In this document: positions 45,062 to 54,591 of the stretch, one piece after another
How the letters are laid out: each line of letters begins with the position of its first letter
Position numbering within the stretch: the stretch's first letter is position 1
Notes under the pieces: generated by a model
What the model saw: the letters and a program-made list of their open reading frames with translations, nothing else
Databases searched by the model: none
Told to the model about the DNA's origin: nothing
Translations under genes and position numbers: made by a program
From: Corynebacterium efficiens YS-314
Lineage (GTDB): Bacteria; Actinomycetota; Actinomycetes; Mycobacteriales; Mycobacteriaceae
Length of the DNA stretch: 64,000 bases
Assembly (NCBI RefSeq): GCF_000011305.1
Contig: NC_004369.1
Location: 2,976,001 to 3,040,000 of the forward strand
Direction: 5' to 3'

Positions 45062-46603
45062 CTACCTGGGCGTGTCCTCGCCGATGAGGGTGGCGTAGAG
45101 CTCATCGAACGTCCGGCGCGCGGCCACATAGTGCTCCGGGTACCGGGGTTCCAGCGGTTCACCCAGCGGGGGAGTCGCACGGGTGCCACCGGGGTCGATG
45201 ACCTCCAGGGCGATCAGGGCGGTGCCCCGCAGGGTGGCGCGTTTCATCTCCAGCGGGATGACGGGGGTGTCCAGGGCGTCGCAAAGCAGCTGCAACCAGG
45301 TGGGGTGATCGGTGGTGACCCGACCTGAGGCGATGACCCGCTCGGGTGCCGCCCCGGCACCGGTCATCTCCGCCCACGCCCGCTGATACGACAAGGCCAG
45401 CGCCTCGAACACCCCACGCCACATCTGCTCCGGCCCGGTCTGGTCGGTGACGTTGGTGAACACCGCGGTGGCGTCACTGGCCCACCCCGTGGAGCGCTCC
45501 CCGGAGAAGAACGGCAACACCGACGGGGTCGCCTCCAGCGGTGGCCCACCCAGCACCTCCGGCAGGTTCTCCACCGGCGCGACGGTACGCTCCAACCATC
45601 CGACGGCACGACCGACATCATTGAGGGCACCGCCGACGATGCACTGCGTGTCGGACAGGCGGTAGCACCACAGTCCAGGCGGGATGTGGTCAGGCACCTG
45701 CGGGAGGATCACCCGCATCGCCCCGGAGGTCGCGGCGGCCACGGCGACGGTACGGGCATCCACCGCGCCGGGACCGACATTGGAGGACCAGCCATCGGAG
45801 ATGGCATGGAACCACGGCACATGGGCCAGCGCCGCATGTTCCTCCGCGATGAGCCTGACCGGGGTGGCGGGCTGATCCGGATCGAACACCGGTGAGATGA
45901 GATCCGGGGACACACCGATGTGCTCGAAAATGGGCTGATCCAGATGCCCGGTGTGGACGTTGAGGATGCCGCTCCACGCCGCCATCGAGGTGGAGATACC
46001 CCGGATGCAGGCGAGCTTGAGATAGACGTACTCACCGATCGTCATCACGCTGTGGGCCCGGGCGAACAGCTGCGGGTGCTCCTCCTTCAGCCACAGCAGA
46101 CGCGCGGGGTGGTAGGAGGTGTGCAGGCGCACGCCGGTGCGCTGGTGGTAGTCGGCCTCATCGATCTGCTGGCGCAACCGGTCCACGAAAGGTGCACACC
46201 GGCTGTCGGCGTAGGTGATACACGGGGTGACGGCGTTGTCGTGCTCATCGACGAGGACGAGCGAGGAGGCGAAGGAATCCAGGATCACACCCCCGATTTG
46301 GTCGGTGAGGTTCTTGGCTTCCGCAAACGCCAGCAGGTGGCCGATCACCTCGCGGACCTCATCCACCACCTGGTCGGCGTCGATGGTGGACGCACCCTCC
46401 TCCCCGGTGGTGAACATGTGGGGCACGCGCTGCTTGGATCCCTTGATGGGCCGACCGCTGCTGTCATAGAGGCCACCGCGTGAGGCGGTCGACCCGATGT
46501 CCAGGCCCACCACACAGGGGCCGGTGGCCTCCGACAGTGGAATCGACATGGTGGGGATGCTGGGGCTGGCGGGTTTGGTGGGTTTGGCGGATTTGCTTCC
46601 CAT
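45062..46603 (-). CDS. FGGY-family carbohydrate kinase (gluconokinase-like)
   Basis: The 513-residue protein shows the ATPase fold of sugar kinases: CVVGLDIGSTASRGGLYDSSG at residues 31-50, ILDSFASSLVLVDEHDNAVTPCITYADSRC (substrate pocket), SNVGPGAVDARTVAVAAATSGAMRV (phosphate 2-like), and VIASGRVTTDHPTWLQLLCDAL (adenosine motif). It phosphorylates a sugar or sugar acid, possibly gluconate. The first 25 residues are Lys/Pro/Ser-rich. It converges with malE at a distance of 4 nt. AGAAGGTG precedes the ATG. Confidence 0.87.
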   Translation of the reverse strand: MGSKSAKPTKPASPSIPTMSIPLSEATGPCVVGLDIGSTASRGGLYDSSGRPIKGSKQRVPHMFTTGEEGASTIDADQVVDEVREVIGHLLAFAEAKNLTDQIGGVILDSFASSLVLVDEHDNAVTPCITYADSRCAPFVDRLRQQIDEADYHQRTGVRLHTSYHPARLLWLKEEHPQLFARAHSVMTIGEYVYLKLACIRGISTSMAAWSGILNVHTGHLDQPIFEHIGVSPDLISPVFDPDQPATPVRLIAEEHAALAHVPWFHAISDGWSSNVGPGAVDARTVAVAAATSGAMRVILPQVPDHIPPGLWCYRLSDTQCIVGGALNDVGRAVGWLERTVAPVENLPEVLGGPPLEATPSVLPFFSGERSTGWASDATAVFTNVTDQTGPEQMWRGVFEALALSYQRAWAEMTGAGAAPERVIASGRVTTDHPTWLQLLCDALDTPVIPLEMKRATLRGTALIALEVIDPGGTRATPPLGEPLEPRYPEHYVAARRTFDELYATLIGEDTPR

Positions 46604-46716
46604 GGCGCACCTTCTTCTGATCCTGAGGGGTGGGTGACCCGGCGCGTGACCCCGCAGGTTGGGGGATCACAGCATCCGGATCGTGGGTGTCGGGAGTGTC
46701 AGGAATATCAAGCATG

Positions 46717-47418
46717 TCAGATCGCCGACACCGTGTGCTCCTCCCAGGATATCCCGTAGATATCCACTACCTTCTCCGGATCCCCCAGACGCGGACCTGC
46801 AGCCACCAGCACGGCGAACACCACCCCGAGCACCAACGCCAGCCACACCCACACCAGATGGAAACGGGGACCGGCGAGTTTCGCGATCACCGCACCCGTC
46901 AACGCCCCCAGGGTGTTGAAGATGAGATCATCGATATCGCTATAACCGAGGGCGAACACATACTGGCAGATCTCGATGGCGAGACTGAACAGCGCCCCGG
47001 CCACCACCACCCTGACCACCGTGTTCCTGCGCCGGGGAGTGCGTCGGGAGTTACGCAGCAGCACATAGAGCAACACCCCGAAGGGCACGAAGAAGGCGAA
47101 GTTGCCCCCGTAGCCGAACAACGGCGCGAACCAGGTGCCCGTCTCCGCGTACTCATTGAAGGGCACCAGCTCCAGGGAACGGTTGCGGTGCGCCTCGGTG
47201 CGCCACAGCAACCCGATGACGAAGAATGCCTTGAGCATGGTCAGGGACACCATCACCGCCGAGTAGACCAGCAGAGCCAGCAGCACGAGAGCCTGCGGTG
47301 GCCGGCGTCGTGTGCGGGTGCGTAGGCGGGGGCGTGAACGGGGTCCCGACCCGGTTCCTGGGCCGCCATCCGGCGTCGCGCCAGCCGCGGTGGATGAGTT
47401 CTTCTGTGTTTCTCCCAT
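46717..47418 (-). CDS. VanZ-family membrane protein (first of two)
   Basis: The 233-residue protein has a basic Gly/Arg/Pro-rich N-terminus and four to five membrane segments (ALVLLALLVYSAVMVSLTML, NFAFFVPFGVLLYVLL, VVVAGALFSLAIEICQYVF, VWLALVLGVVFAVLV). The VanZ/acetobutylicum-phosphotransbutyrylase-like signature is SRSLELVPF-type RSLELVPFNEY and LGYSDIDDLIFNTLGALTGA. VanZ-like proteins may affect glycopeptide or lipopeptide susceptibility, but function is unclear. The start at 47418 is chosen because the upstream frame has no family similarity. Confidence 0.83.
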   Translation of the reverse strand: MGETQKNSSTAAGATPDGGPGTGSGPRSRPRLRTRTRRRPPQALVLLALLVYSAVMVSLTMLKAFFVIGLLWRTEAHRNRSLELVPFNEYAETGTWFAPLFGYGGNFAFFVPFGVLLYVLLRNSRRTPRRRNTVVRVVVAGALFSLAIEICQYVFALGYSDIDDLIFNTLGALTGAVIAKLAGPRFHLVWVWLALVLGVVFAVLVAAGPRLGDPEKVVDIYGISWEEHTVSAI

Positions 47419-47669
47419 TCCGCGGATGGTAATGGACAATTCCCGGTCCCACCGGGAGTTCCGGTGGCAGCTGCTCCCCGCGGGGCGCGTCGGGATGGAC
47501 AACAGGGTGTGGCTCAGGGGTTCGGGGATATCTGCTGGCGGGCCTACGGGCCGGGTCGGTGGAGAGCTTTTCCGTGCCCGCATTTAAAGATCCACATCAG
47601 AGCCCGCGGGGGCATTTGCGCGTAGAGTTTCTCCCTAGAAGCCTCCCCCATGTCCCACCCAGGAGAATG

Positions 47670-48083
47670 ATGTCCACGGACTACACGGATCATCCCGGTG
47701 CCAGCAGCACCGGTGACTCCCGCGGTTCCGGTCACCCCGAGGGTTCCACGCTGACCAAGGTGCTCATCTTCATCATCCAACCCCTGGTGGTGGTGGGTGG
47801 TCTGCTGTGTTTCGCCGGGGCGGTCAACGGCATCTTCGAAGTCCTGGAACAACTGCCGGGGACCAGTGGGGATACCGCAGGGGTGGCCGGGGCCGTGGAC
47901 ACCGCCTGGATCCGGGATGAGTTGGAGATCGTGCTGGTCTATCTCATCGGGATGGCGCTGTTGTGGGGTGTTTCGCTGGCCATCCAGATCTACAGCAGGT
48001 ATCTCCGGATGTCTGCGGATTCGACCCAACACCGGGGTGATGACGAGACCACCCGCAATAATGACGACACCGCAGGAAACTAG
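47670..48083 (+). CDS. Two-helix membrane protein, unknown function
   Basis: The 137-residue protein begins STDYTDHPGASSTGDSRG, with hydrophobic segments VLIFIIQPLVVVGGLLCFAG and IVLVYLIGMALLWGVSLAI and a polar tail. AGGAG lies 4 nt before ATG 47670; another ATG directly precedes it. It lies between two minus-strand VanZ genes. Its stop codon is inside the loop of a terminator hairpin. Confidence 0.75.
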   Translation: MSTDYTDHPGASSTGDSRGSGHPEGSTLTKVLIFIIQPLVVVGGLLCFAGAVNGIFEVLEQLPGTSGDTAGVAGAVDTAWIRDELEIVLVYLIGMALLWGVSLAIQIYSRYLRMSADSTQHRGDDETTRNNDDTAGN

Positions 48084-48102
48084 ATGTTTCCTGCGGTGTC
48101 GT
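48064..48102. terminator. Bidirectional terminator overlapping the end of the two-helix protein gene
   Basis: ACGACACCGCAGGAAAC (48064-48080) pairs perfectly with GTTTCCTGCGGTGTCGT (48086-48102) around the 5-nt loop that holds the TAG stop codon. Confidence 0.88.
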
Positions 48103-48127
48103 TCGCATTCACCCGGCCGGGGTGGGG

Positions 48128-48718
48128 TCACGGGTTCGTTGCCACCATCACCCCGAGCACAGCCAGGAAACCTGCGGTGAGTGCCAGTGATGCCCAGGGC
48201 ACCGCCTTCCGGGGAGTCCACACGGCGAGGGAGGCGCCGATGGCACCACCGATGGTGTTGAACAGGAGGTCATCCACGTCGCTGTAGCCGACGGCGAAGA
48301 CCCACTGGAGGCATTCGATGGCCAGGCTGGTCACCGCGGAGAACACCACCACCTCCACCCACGGGAAGCGGGTGCCCCGGGCGCGCAGGATGACGTACAG
48401 GAAGAAGCCCAGGGGGAGGAAGAGGGCGATATTGCCGAAGGTGTTCACCCAGGGACCCCACCAGATCGGCGGGTCCTGGAAGCCGTTGAACAGCACCAGA
48501 TCCAGCGAGCGCTGGTCGTGGGCGGCGGTGTCCCACAGGCCACCGAAAGAGAGCCTGTTCTTCAACAGGGTCAGCACCATCAGCAGCACGGCGTAGATCC
48601 CGAAGGCCACGGGAACCACCGGTGACAGGGGCCGTCGGCGTGCGCGGTCACCCTGGCTCGTCAGGTTCCCGACGGCGTCGGGCTCACGGGTCTTGAGTGA
48701 AGTCATGCGAAACCACAT
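48128..48718 (-). CDS. VanZ-family membrane protein (second of two)
   Basis: The 196-residue protein is a paralog of the one at 46717-47418: it repeats QRSLDLVLFNGF, FGNIALFLPLGFFLYVIL, SLAIECLQWVFAVGYSDVDDLLFNTIGGAIGA. It has four to five membrane helices. The start ATG at 48718 lies 8 nt after AGGAGG; a later ATG at 48706 is the alternative. The role is unknown. Confidence 0.83.
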   Translation of the reverse strand: MWFRMTSLKTREPDAVGNLTSQGDRARRRPLSPVVPVAFGIYAVLLMVLTLLKNRLSFGGLWDTAAHDQRSLDLVLFNGFQDPPIWWGPWVNTFGNIALFLPLGFFLYVILRARGTRFPWVEVVVFSAVTSLAIECLQWVFAVGYSDVDDLLFNTIGGAIGASLAVWTPRKAVPWASLALTAGFLAVLGVMVATNP

Positions 48719-48822
48719 TAGGCACCCCTCCTGTGCACCGACTGTCACGATGCCGGAGATTCAGTGGCGGGTTGCGTGACGTTACCTTGCACAGCATGCT
48801 TGTCGACGCCCCACCCAGCCAC

Positions 48823-50046
48823 CTACCGCAGCGGGTCGAACGGGGCGATCACCGGGTGGGTGATACCGGTGTCCATCAACTCGGCGAGATATTTACCCGT
48901 GGCGGGCCCCAGCACAATACCCCACATGCCATGACCGCCGGCGACGTAGATATCGCGGGCGTTGGTCTGACCGACCAGGGGTTTGCCATCGGTGCTCACC
49001 GGCCTCGAGCCCACCCATTCATCCCGGCGGTCATCGAAGTCGATGCCCCGCATGAGGCGGCTGGCCTGGTTGACGATCGCCTGGATGCGGTGCGGATCCA
49101 GCGGTTCATCCGGGCCACGGAACTCCATGGTGCCGGCGATACGGAAACGGCCCTGGTAGGGGGTGCAGGCCATGCGGTGGTGGGGCAGGTACAGGGAATG
49201 TTCCGCGGGGTGCTCGGTGGCCACCGAGAAGGAGTAACCACGACCGGCCTGGACGATTGTCTTCACCCCGTAGTCCCGGGCGAGCGCCGGCAGCCACGCA
49301 CCGGTGGCGATGACCACCTTGTCGGCCTCGTGCCTCGACCCATCCCGGAACAACACCGCCGGACGGTCCCCGGCCGCCACGCGGGTGACCTCCACACCGG
49401 TGCGGATCTCCCCGCCGCGCTGTTCCACCGACCGCGCCAGCGACTCCATGTAGGGGCCCGGTTCGATGAAGCGCTGGCCCTCCATGCTGTAGGCGACGGG
49501 CACCTGGTCATTGAGCATGGGGGCAAAATCCTGTGGGTTGTCCAGACGCGTCATCTCCACGTCCTGGCCGTGCCTGCGCACAGCCTCCACCTCCCGGAGG
49601 AAGCCTGCGGACTGGTCCTCGTTTTCAAAACCGATGATGAACGGCTTCTTGTAGGTCAACCCGTCCACCCCACCCTGGCCCAGCTCATCGAAGGCCTCGA
49701 GGGCGACCATGCTGATCGGGGTGAGGGCCCTGAGGGCATCATCCCACCGGTTGGTGGTGGCATTGGCCATGAAGCGGGCGAGGAAGAGCCAGAGCTTCGG
49801 ATCCACCCGGAACGGCATATGCAGCGGGGAGTCCGGATCGAACAGGGTGCGTGGCCCGTATTTCCACAGCACCGGGTCTGCCAGGGGAAGGGTCTTGGCT
49901 GGTGTCAGCCATCCCGCATTACCCCAGGAGGAGCCCGCCGCCACGCCCTCCCTGTCGAGGACGGTCACCTCGTATCCACGTTCCTGCAGGTGCCAGGCGG
50001 TGGCCAGTCCCACCATGCCCGCACCGATGACAATGACCCTGCTCAT
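48823..50046 (-). CDS. dadA: D-amino-acid dehydrogenase (FAD-dependent oxidoreductase)
   Basis: The 407-residue protein starts SRVIVIGAGMVGLATAWHLQERGYEVTVLDR, a dinucleotide-binding fold for FAD, and ends with the DadA-type VGSRPVSTDGKPLVG and VAGGHGMWGIVLGPATGKYLAELM. It oxidises D-amino acids such as D-alanine to keto acids at the membrane. AAGGAGG lies 5 nt before ATG 50046. The gene order VanZ-dadA-secreted protein-nitroreductase-leuS agrees with C. glutamicum. Confidence 0.9.
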   Translation of the reverse strand: MSRVIVIGAGMVGLATAWHLQERGYEVTVLDREGVAAGSSWGNAGWLTPAKTLPLADPVLWKYGPRTLFDPDSPLHMPFRVDPKLWLFLARFMANATTNRWDDALRALTPISMVALEAFDELGQGGVDGLTYKKPFIIGFENEDQSAGFLREVEAVRRHGQDVEMTRLDNPQDFAPMLNDQVPVAYSMEGQRFIEPGPYMESLARSVEQRGGEIRTGVEVTRVAAGDRPAVLFRDGSRHEADKVVIATGAWLPALARDYGVKTIVQAGRGYSFSVATEHPAEHSLYLPHHRMACTPYQGRFRIAGTMEFRGPDEPLDPHRIQAIVNQASRLMRGIDFDDRRDEWVGSRPVSTDGKPLVGQTNARDIYVAGGHGMWGIVLGPATGKYLAELMDTGITHPVIAPFDPLR

Positions 50047-50130
50047 CAATCCCTCCTTAAAAGTGTGACACCCACCATATCCAAGGAGTGGGGGCGGGGG
50101 AGTGGGGCGTCGATAAGCACGGTGGGAACA

Positions 50131-50178
50131 GCAACACCCGGCACGCGGGCACCGTGGGGTGTCGCGCGCCGGGTGGTG
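50131..50178 (-). terminator. Possible terminator after the secreted-protein gene
   Basis: ACACCCGGC with GCGCCGGGTGGT forms an imperfect GC-rich stem around a large, internally structured loop, 30 nt past the stop codon. Confidence 0.45.
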
Positions 50179-50208
50179 GTTCCGCGCGACAAGGCGCGGG
50201 GTGCCCGA

Positions 50209-50538
50209 CTAGCGGGGGAGCTGGAGCTGGATGCCTGCGGCGGCTGCAGCGTTCTCGATGTTCTCGAGGTTTGCGTACACAACGCCGGCGACAGCGGTGG
50301 CGGTGGCGGCGAGGGTGTAGAAGTACCATGCCTGACCGAATGGGGAGACGTTGTCGAAGTCCTTGGAGGAGCCGAAGATGTTGCGCTCGTACTCGGTGGC
50401 GTCCAGGGCGTTTCCAACCTCAGCGGAGGCGGAGGAGCCGGAGGAGGTGGCGGAGGACTGGGCAACTGCCGGGGTGGCGGACAGTGCGAGGGCGCCGGCG
50501 GCGAGGAGAGCAACAGCGGAGGTGCGGATCTTGCGCAT
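50209..50538 (-). CDS. Small secreted protein, unknown function
   Basis: The 109-residue precursor has a signal peptide, MRKIRTSAVALLAAGALALS followed by ATPAVAQ, with a probable AxA cleavage site near residue 27. The mature part is Ser/Ala-rich, then NALDATEYERNIFGSSKDFDN and a second hydrophobic stretch (YFYTLAATATAVAGVVYANL). Similar small exported proteins lie next to leuS in corynebacteria. AAAGGAC is about 10 nt upstream of ATG 50538. Confidence 0.8.
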   Translation of the reverse strand: MRKIRTSAVALLAAGALALSATPAVAQSSATSSGSSASAEVGNALDATEYERNIFGSSKDFDNVSPFGQAWYFYTLAATATAVAGVVYANLENIENAAAAAGIQLQLPR

Positions 50539-50837
50539 GAGTAAAAAGTCCTTTTGGTCAATCATTGGAATCATGTGTGATACGCGGGCAATACTAACAC
50601 CCTGGATCAGGAAAAGCGTAGCTTACTTTCATGAAACCCAGAATATCGGAGATGTGAAGCCCTTTAGGGGGCACCTTCCCGGCGTCCGCCCCACCGTTTG
50701 ACACTTTGTTGATATGACAATAAAATTTCGAGCCAGGCCATGGCCTCGGACCGGCACCAGGCTGGGAAGAAACTTGCTGTGTCAAGCATCACTGTGAAAT
50801 CGGGATTTTTCCCCCGCAGACGAAAGTTGAACTGACT

Positions 50838-51455
50838 ATGACTGAAACCCAGAATCTCAAGGACGCCCTCGTCATCCACGAGGAGGCCCAGAACATCCTC
50901 TTCCGCGAGGCACGCACCGCCAACGCCTTCACCGATGAGCCGGTGACCGACGAGCAGATCAACGCCATCTTCGACCTGGTCAAGTGGGCCCCGACCTCCA
51001 TGAACAACCAGCCACTGCGCGTGGTGGTCATCCGCTCCGAGGAGGCCAAGGCACGCCTGCTGCCCCACATGGCCGAGGGCAACCGCGAGAAGACCGCCAA
51101 GGCACCGGCCGTCGCCCTGCTGGCAGCCGACCTCGACTTCCACGAGGAGATGCCGCAGCTCTTCCCGCACTTCGAGGGTGCCCGCGACATGTTCGCCTCC
51201 GACGACCAGATGCGTGCAGAGGCCGCCAAGCTGAACACCGGCCTGCAGATCGGGTACGCCATCATCGGCATCCGTGCAGCCGGCCTGGCCGCAGGCCCGA
51301 TGACCGGTTTCGACGCTGACGCCATCTCCAAGGAGTTCTTCCCCGACGGCAAGCACCGCGTCATGGTGGCCATCAACATGGGTAAGCCTGCCGAGAACGC
51401 CTGGTACGACCGTCTTCCACGTCTGACCTTCGAAGAGGTCGTGGAGACCCTCTAG
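50838..51455 (+). CDS. Nitroreductase-family NAD(P)H-flavin oxidoreductase (RutE-like)
   Basis: The 205-residue protein matches the short FMN-dependent malonic-semialdehyde-reductase/nitroreductase group: FREARTANAFTDEPVTDEQINAIFDLVKWAPTSMNNQPLRVVVI (FMN-binding RxAxxF and PTSxNxQP), AAKLNTGLQIGYAIIGIRAAGLAAGPMTGFD. The physiological substrate is unknown. The 250-nt gap upstream carries the divergent promoters with the secreted-protein gene; I see nothing else in it. Confidence 0.9.
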   Translation: MTETQNLKDALVIHEEAQNILFREARTANAFTDEPVTDEQINAIFDLVKWAPTSMNNQPLRVVVIRSEEAKARLLPHMAEGNREKTAKAPAVALLAADLDFHEEMPQLFPHFEGARDMFASDDQMRAEAAKLNTGLQIGYAIIGIRAAGLAAGPMTGFDADAISKEFFPDGKHRVMVAINMGKPAENAWYDRLPRLTFEEVVETL

Positions 51456-51480
51456 TCTCACTTCCCCATAGGACAACGCA

Positions 51481-51514
51481 ACACCCCTGCCCCTCATTGA
51501 GGGAGCAGGGGTGT
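51481..51514. terminator. Bidirectional terminator between nitroreductase and leuS
   Basis: ACACCCCTGC pairs with GCAGGGGTGT and an inner CCCTC with GAGGG, between convergent genes. Confidence 0.88.
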
Positions 51515-51538
51515 CGTGCTGTCCAGTGGTGAACCGGG

Positions 51539-54412
51539 TTATTTCACCACGAGGTTGACCATGCGGCCCGGGATGACGATCTGCTTGATCAGGTTCTTGC
51601 CTTCGATCTGGAGGGCGATCTTCTCGTCGGCAAGCGCGACCTCGATGATCTGCTCCTGGGAGGCGTCGGCGGCGACGGTGATGCGGCTGCGCACCTTGCC
51701 GTTGATCTGGACCGGCAGTTCGACCTCATCGTCGGTGAGCCACTTCTCCTCGAAGGTGGGGAAGGGCTCGTAGGTGACGGTGTCGGTGTGGCCGAGTTTC
51801 TTCCACAGCTCCTCCGCGATGTGCGGGGCGACGGGGGAGACCATGACCACCAGCGGCAGGACGGCACCGGTCGGGATGGTGTCGGGGTAGGTCTTGGTGA
51901 GGTAGTTGACGTACTCGATGAGCTTGGCCACCACGGTGTTCACGCGCAGGTTGGCGTAATCATCGCGCACACCGGCGATGGTGCGGTGCAGATGCTTGTT
52001 GTCCTCATCGGTCAGTGCCTCGTCGCGGGTGAGCACCTCGCCGGTGTTCTCATCCACGATCAGGCGCCACAGACGCTGCAGGAAGCGCTGCGCACCCACC
52101 ACGTCCTTGGTCGCCCAGGGGCGGGAGGTGTCGAGTGGGCCCATGGACATCTCGTACACGCGCAGGGTGTCCGCGCCGTAGTTGTTGCAGATGTCATCCG
52201 GTGCGACGGCGTTCTTCAGGGACTTGCCCATCTTGCCGTACTCCTGGGTGACCTCCTCACCCTGGTAGAAGAACTTGCCGTCCTTCTCCTCGACCTCCTC
52301 GGCCGGGACGTACACGCCACGGGAGTCGGTGTAGGCGAAGGCCTGGATGTATCCCTGGTTGTACAGGCGGCGGTAGGGCTCCTTCGAGGTGACATACCCC
52401 AGGTCGTAGAGGACCTTGTGCCAGAAACGGGAGTACAGCAGGTGCAGGACGGCGTGCTCGACGCCACCGACATAGAGGTCCACGCCACCGGGATCGTTGG
52501 GGCCATGGACATCCGGGCGGGGGCCGGTCCAGTAGGCCTCGTTCTCCAGGTTGCAGAACTGGTCATCATTGGTGGGGTCGATATAACGCAGCTGGTACCA
52601 GGAGGACCCGGCCCACTGCGGCATGACGTTGGTGTCGCGGGTGTACTTCTTTACACCGTCACCGAGGTCGAGTTCCACCTCCACCCACTCGCGGGCCTTG
52701 GCCAGGGGCGGGGAGGGCTCGGAATCGGCGTCCTCCGGGTCGAAGGAGACCGGCTTGTAGTCCTCGACCTCGGGCAGCTCAACGGGCAGCATCGACTCGG
52801 GCAGGGCGTAGGCCACACCGTCCTCGTCGTAGACCACCGGGAAGGGCTCGCCCCAGTAGCGCTGGCGGGCGAACAGCCAGTCACGCAGCTTGTACTGGAT
52901 GGTGCCACGACCGAGCTGCTTCTCCTCCAGCCATTCGATGGTGCGTGCCACCGCATCGACCATGGCCAGGCCGTTGATGTCTAAGCCCTGGTCATTGGCG
53001 GAGTTGATGGACTCACCGGAGGCGGTGTAGGCGGCCTCGGCGATGTTGCCGCCAGCGACGACCTCGACGATCGGCAGGCCGAAGACGGTGGCGAACTCGT
53101 AGTCACGGTCATCGTGGGCGGGGACGGCCATGATGGCGCCGGTGCCGTACCCGGTGAGTACGTAGTCGGCGATGAAGACGGGGATCTGCTCACCGTTGAC
53201 CGGGTTGGTGGCGTGCACACCGAGGAACACACCGGTCTTGTCCTTGTTCTCCTGGCGTTCCAGGTCGGACTTTGCAGCGATGGAGGCGCGGTAGGCGGCC
53301 ACGGCCTCAGCAGGGGTGGCCTGGCCGTTGGTCCAGCGCGGGTCGACGCCGTCATAGGAACCGGTGCCGCGGGACACGAGGACGTCGACAAGCTCATGCT
53401 CGGGTGCCAGCACCATGTAGGTGGCACCGAAGAGGGTGTCGGGGCGGGTGGTGAATACGGTGATGGTCTCACCCTCAGCGGTGAAATCGACCTCCGCACC
53501 GCGGGAACGGCCGATCCAGTTGCGCTGCATGGATTTGACCTTCTCCGGCCAGTCGAGCAGCTCCAGATCATCGATGAGGCGGTCGGAGTAGGCGGTGATG
53601 CGCATCATCCACTGGGAGAGGTTCTTGCGGAACACCGGGAAGTTGCCGCGCTCCGAGCGGCCATCGGCGGTGACCTCCTCATTGGCCAGCACGGTGCCCA
53701 GACCCGGGCACCAGTTCACCGTGGAGTTGGAGCGGTAGACCAGGCGGAACTCGTCGATGGCCTTCTGCTTTGCGACGCGATCCAGCCCGTTGTAATCAGC
53801 ACCGTCCCTGGTGGGGATCTCGCCGGATTCCAGCAGGGGGATCAGCTCCGAGATCGGGCGTGCCTTCTGCTGCTCCTCATCGAACCAGGAGTTGAAGATC
53901 TGCAGGAAGATCCACTGGGTCCACTTGTAGAACTCCGGGTCGGTGGAGGCGACGGCGCGACGCGGGTCATGACCCAGGCCGAGCGCACCGAGCTGACGCT
54001 TCATGTTCTCGATATTGGCCATGGTGGTGGTACGCGGGTGGGTACCGGTCTGGATGGCGTACTGCTCCGCCGGCAGGCCGAAGGCGTCATAGCCCAGGGT
54101 GTGCAGGACGTTCTTGCCCAGCATGCGGTTGTAGCGGGCGAAGACATCCGTGGCGATGTACCCCAGCGGGTGGCCCACATGCAGGCCGGCACCGGAGGGG
54201 TAGGGGAACATATCCTGGACAAACAGCTTGTCCCCGGGAAGCTCACGACCGTCCTCCGGCGCCAGATCACCCACCGGGTTCGGCGCGTTGAAGGTGCCCT
54301 TGTCGGTCCAGTAATTCTGCCACTCACGCTCAATCGCATTCGCCAGCTCCGGGGTGTACCGGTAGGCCAGTGACTGTGCGGAAGAAGAGGTGCCCTCGCT
54401 CGGATTCGTCAT
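51539..54412 (-). CDS. leuS: Leucyl-tRNA synthetase
   Basis: The 957-residue class I enzyme charges tRNA-Leu. The HIGH motif is in [18 protein letters not shown] near residue 78, the editing (CP1) domain carries [19 protein letters not shown], and the KMSKS loop is GKMGKSLKN. Catalytic residues and length are normal. The ATG at 54412 has no Shine-Dalgarno; TACACT lies 8 nt upstream, so the mRNA is probably leaderless. Confidence 0.97.
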   Translation of the reverse strand: MTNPSEGTSSSAQSLAYRYTPELANAIEREWQNYWTDKGTFNAPNPVGDLAPEDGRELPGDKLFVQDMFPYPSGAGLHVGHPLGYIATDVFARYNRMLGKNVLHTLGYDAFGLPAEQYAIQTGTHPRTTTMANIENMKRQLGALGLGHDPRRAVASTDPEFYKWTQWIFLQIFNSWFDEEQQKARPISELIPLLESGEIPTRDGADYNGLDRVAKQKAIDEFRLVYRSNSTVNWCPGLGTVLANEEVTADGRSERGNFPVFRKNLSQWMMRITAYSDRLIDDLELLDWPEKVKSMQRNWIGRSRGAEVDFTAEGETITVFTTRPDTLFGATYMVLAPEHELVDVLVSRGTGSYDGVDPRWTNGQATPAEAVAAYRASIAAKSDLERQENKDKTGVFLGVHATNPVNGEQIPVFIADYVLTGYGTGAIMAVPAHDDRDYEFATVFGLPIVEVVAGGNIAEAAYTASGESINSANDQGLDINGLAMVDAVARTIEWLEEKQLGRGTIQYKLRDWLFARQRYWGEPFPVVYDEDGVAYALPESMLPVELPEVEDYKPVSFDPEDADSEPSPPLAKAREWVEVELDLGDGVKKYTRDTNVMPQWAGSSWYQLRYIDPTNDDQFCNLENEAYWTGPRPDVHGPNDPGGVDLYVGGVEHAVLHLLYSRFWHKVLYDLGYVTSKEPYRRLYNQGYIQAFAYTDSRGVYVPAEEVEEKDGKFFYQGEEVTQEYGKMGKSLKNAVAPDDICNNYGADTLRVYEMSMGPLDTSRPWATKDVVGAQRFLQRLWRLIVDENTGEVLTRDEALTDEDNKHLHRTIAGVRDDYANLRVNTVVAKLIEYVNYLTKTYPDTIPTGAVLPLVVMVSPVAPHIAEELWKKLGHTDTVTYEPFPTFEEKWLTDDEVELPVQINGKVRSRITVAADASQEQIIEVALADEKIALQIEGKNLIKQIVIPGRMVNLVVK

Positions 54413-54515
54413 GGTTAGACAGTGTAGTAGAGGGACCGGACACGGGATATTCCGGGCAGTTTTTCCTGTGGCAGGGTGGAGCGGGGAGCCCGTGCGGCAG
54501 TCCCCTCGACCTATA

Positions 54516-54531
54516 TCTATCGATCTATAGA
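54516..54531 (+). promoter_or_regulatory. Operator-like palindrome upstream of the codA-like gene
   Basis: TCTATCGATCTATAGA, an imperfect palindrome 60 nt before the start codon. The same core, TCTAT-N6-ATAGA, occurs twice more in front of the next gene (55902 and 55947), suggesting one regulator for both. Confidence 0.65.
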
Positions 54532-54591
54532 ATAAGGTTGGGTTGCGCCTGCACCCGCAGACCCCGGAACCAACGGAAGAAGAGGAACATC

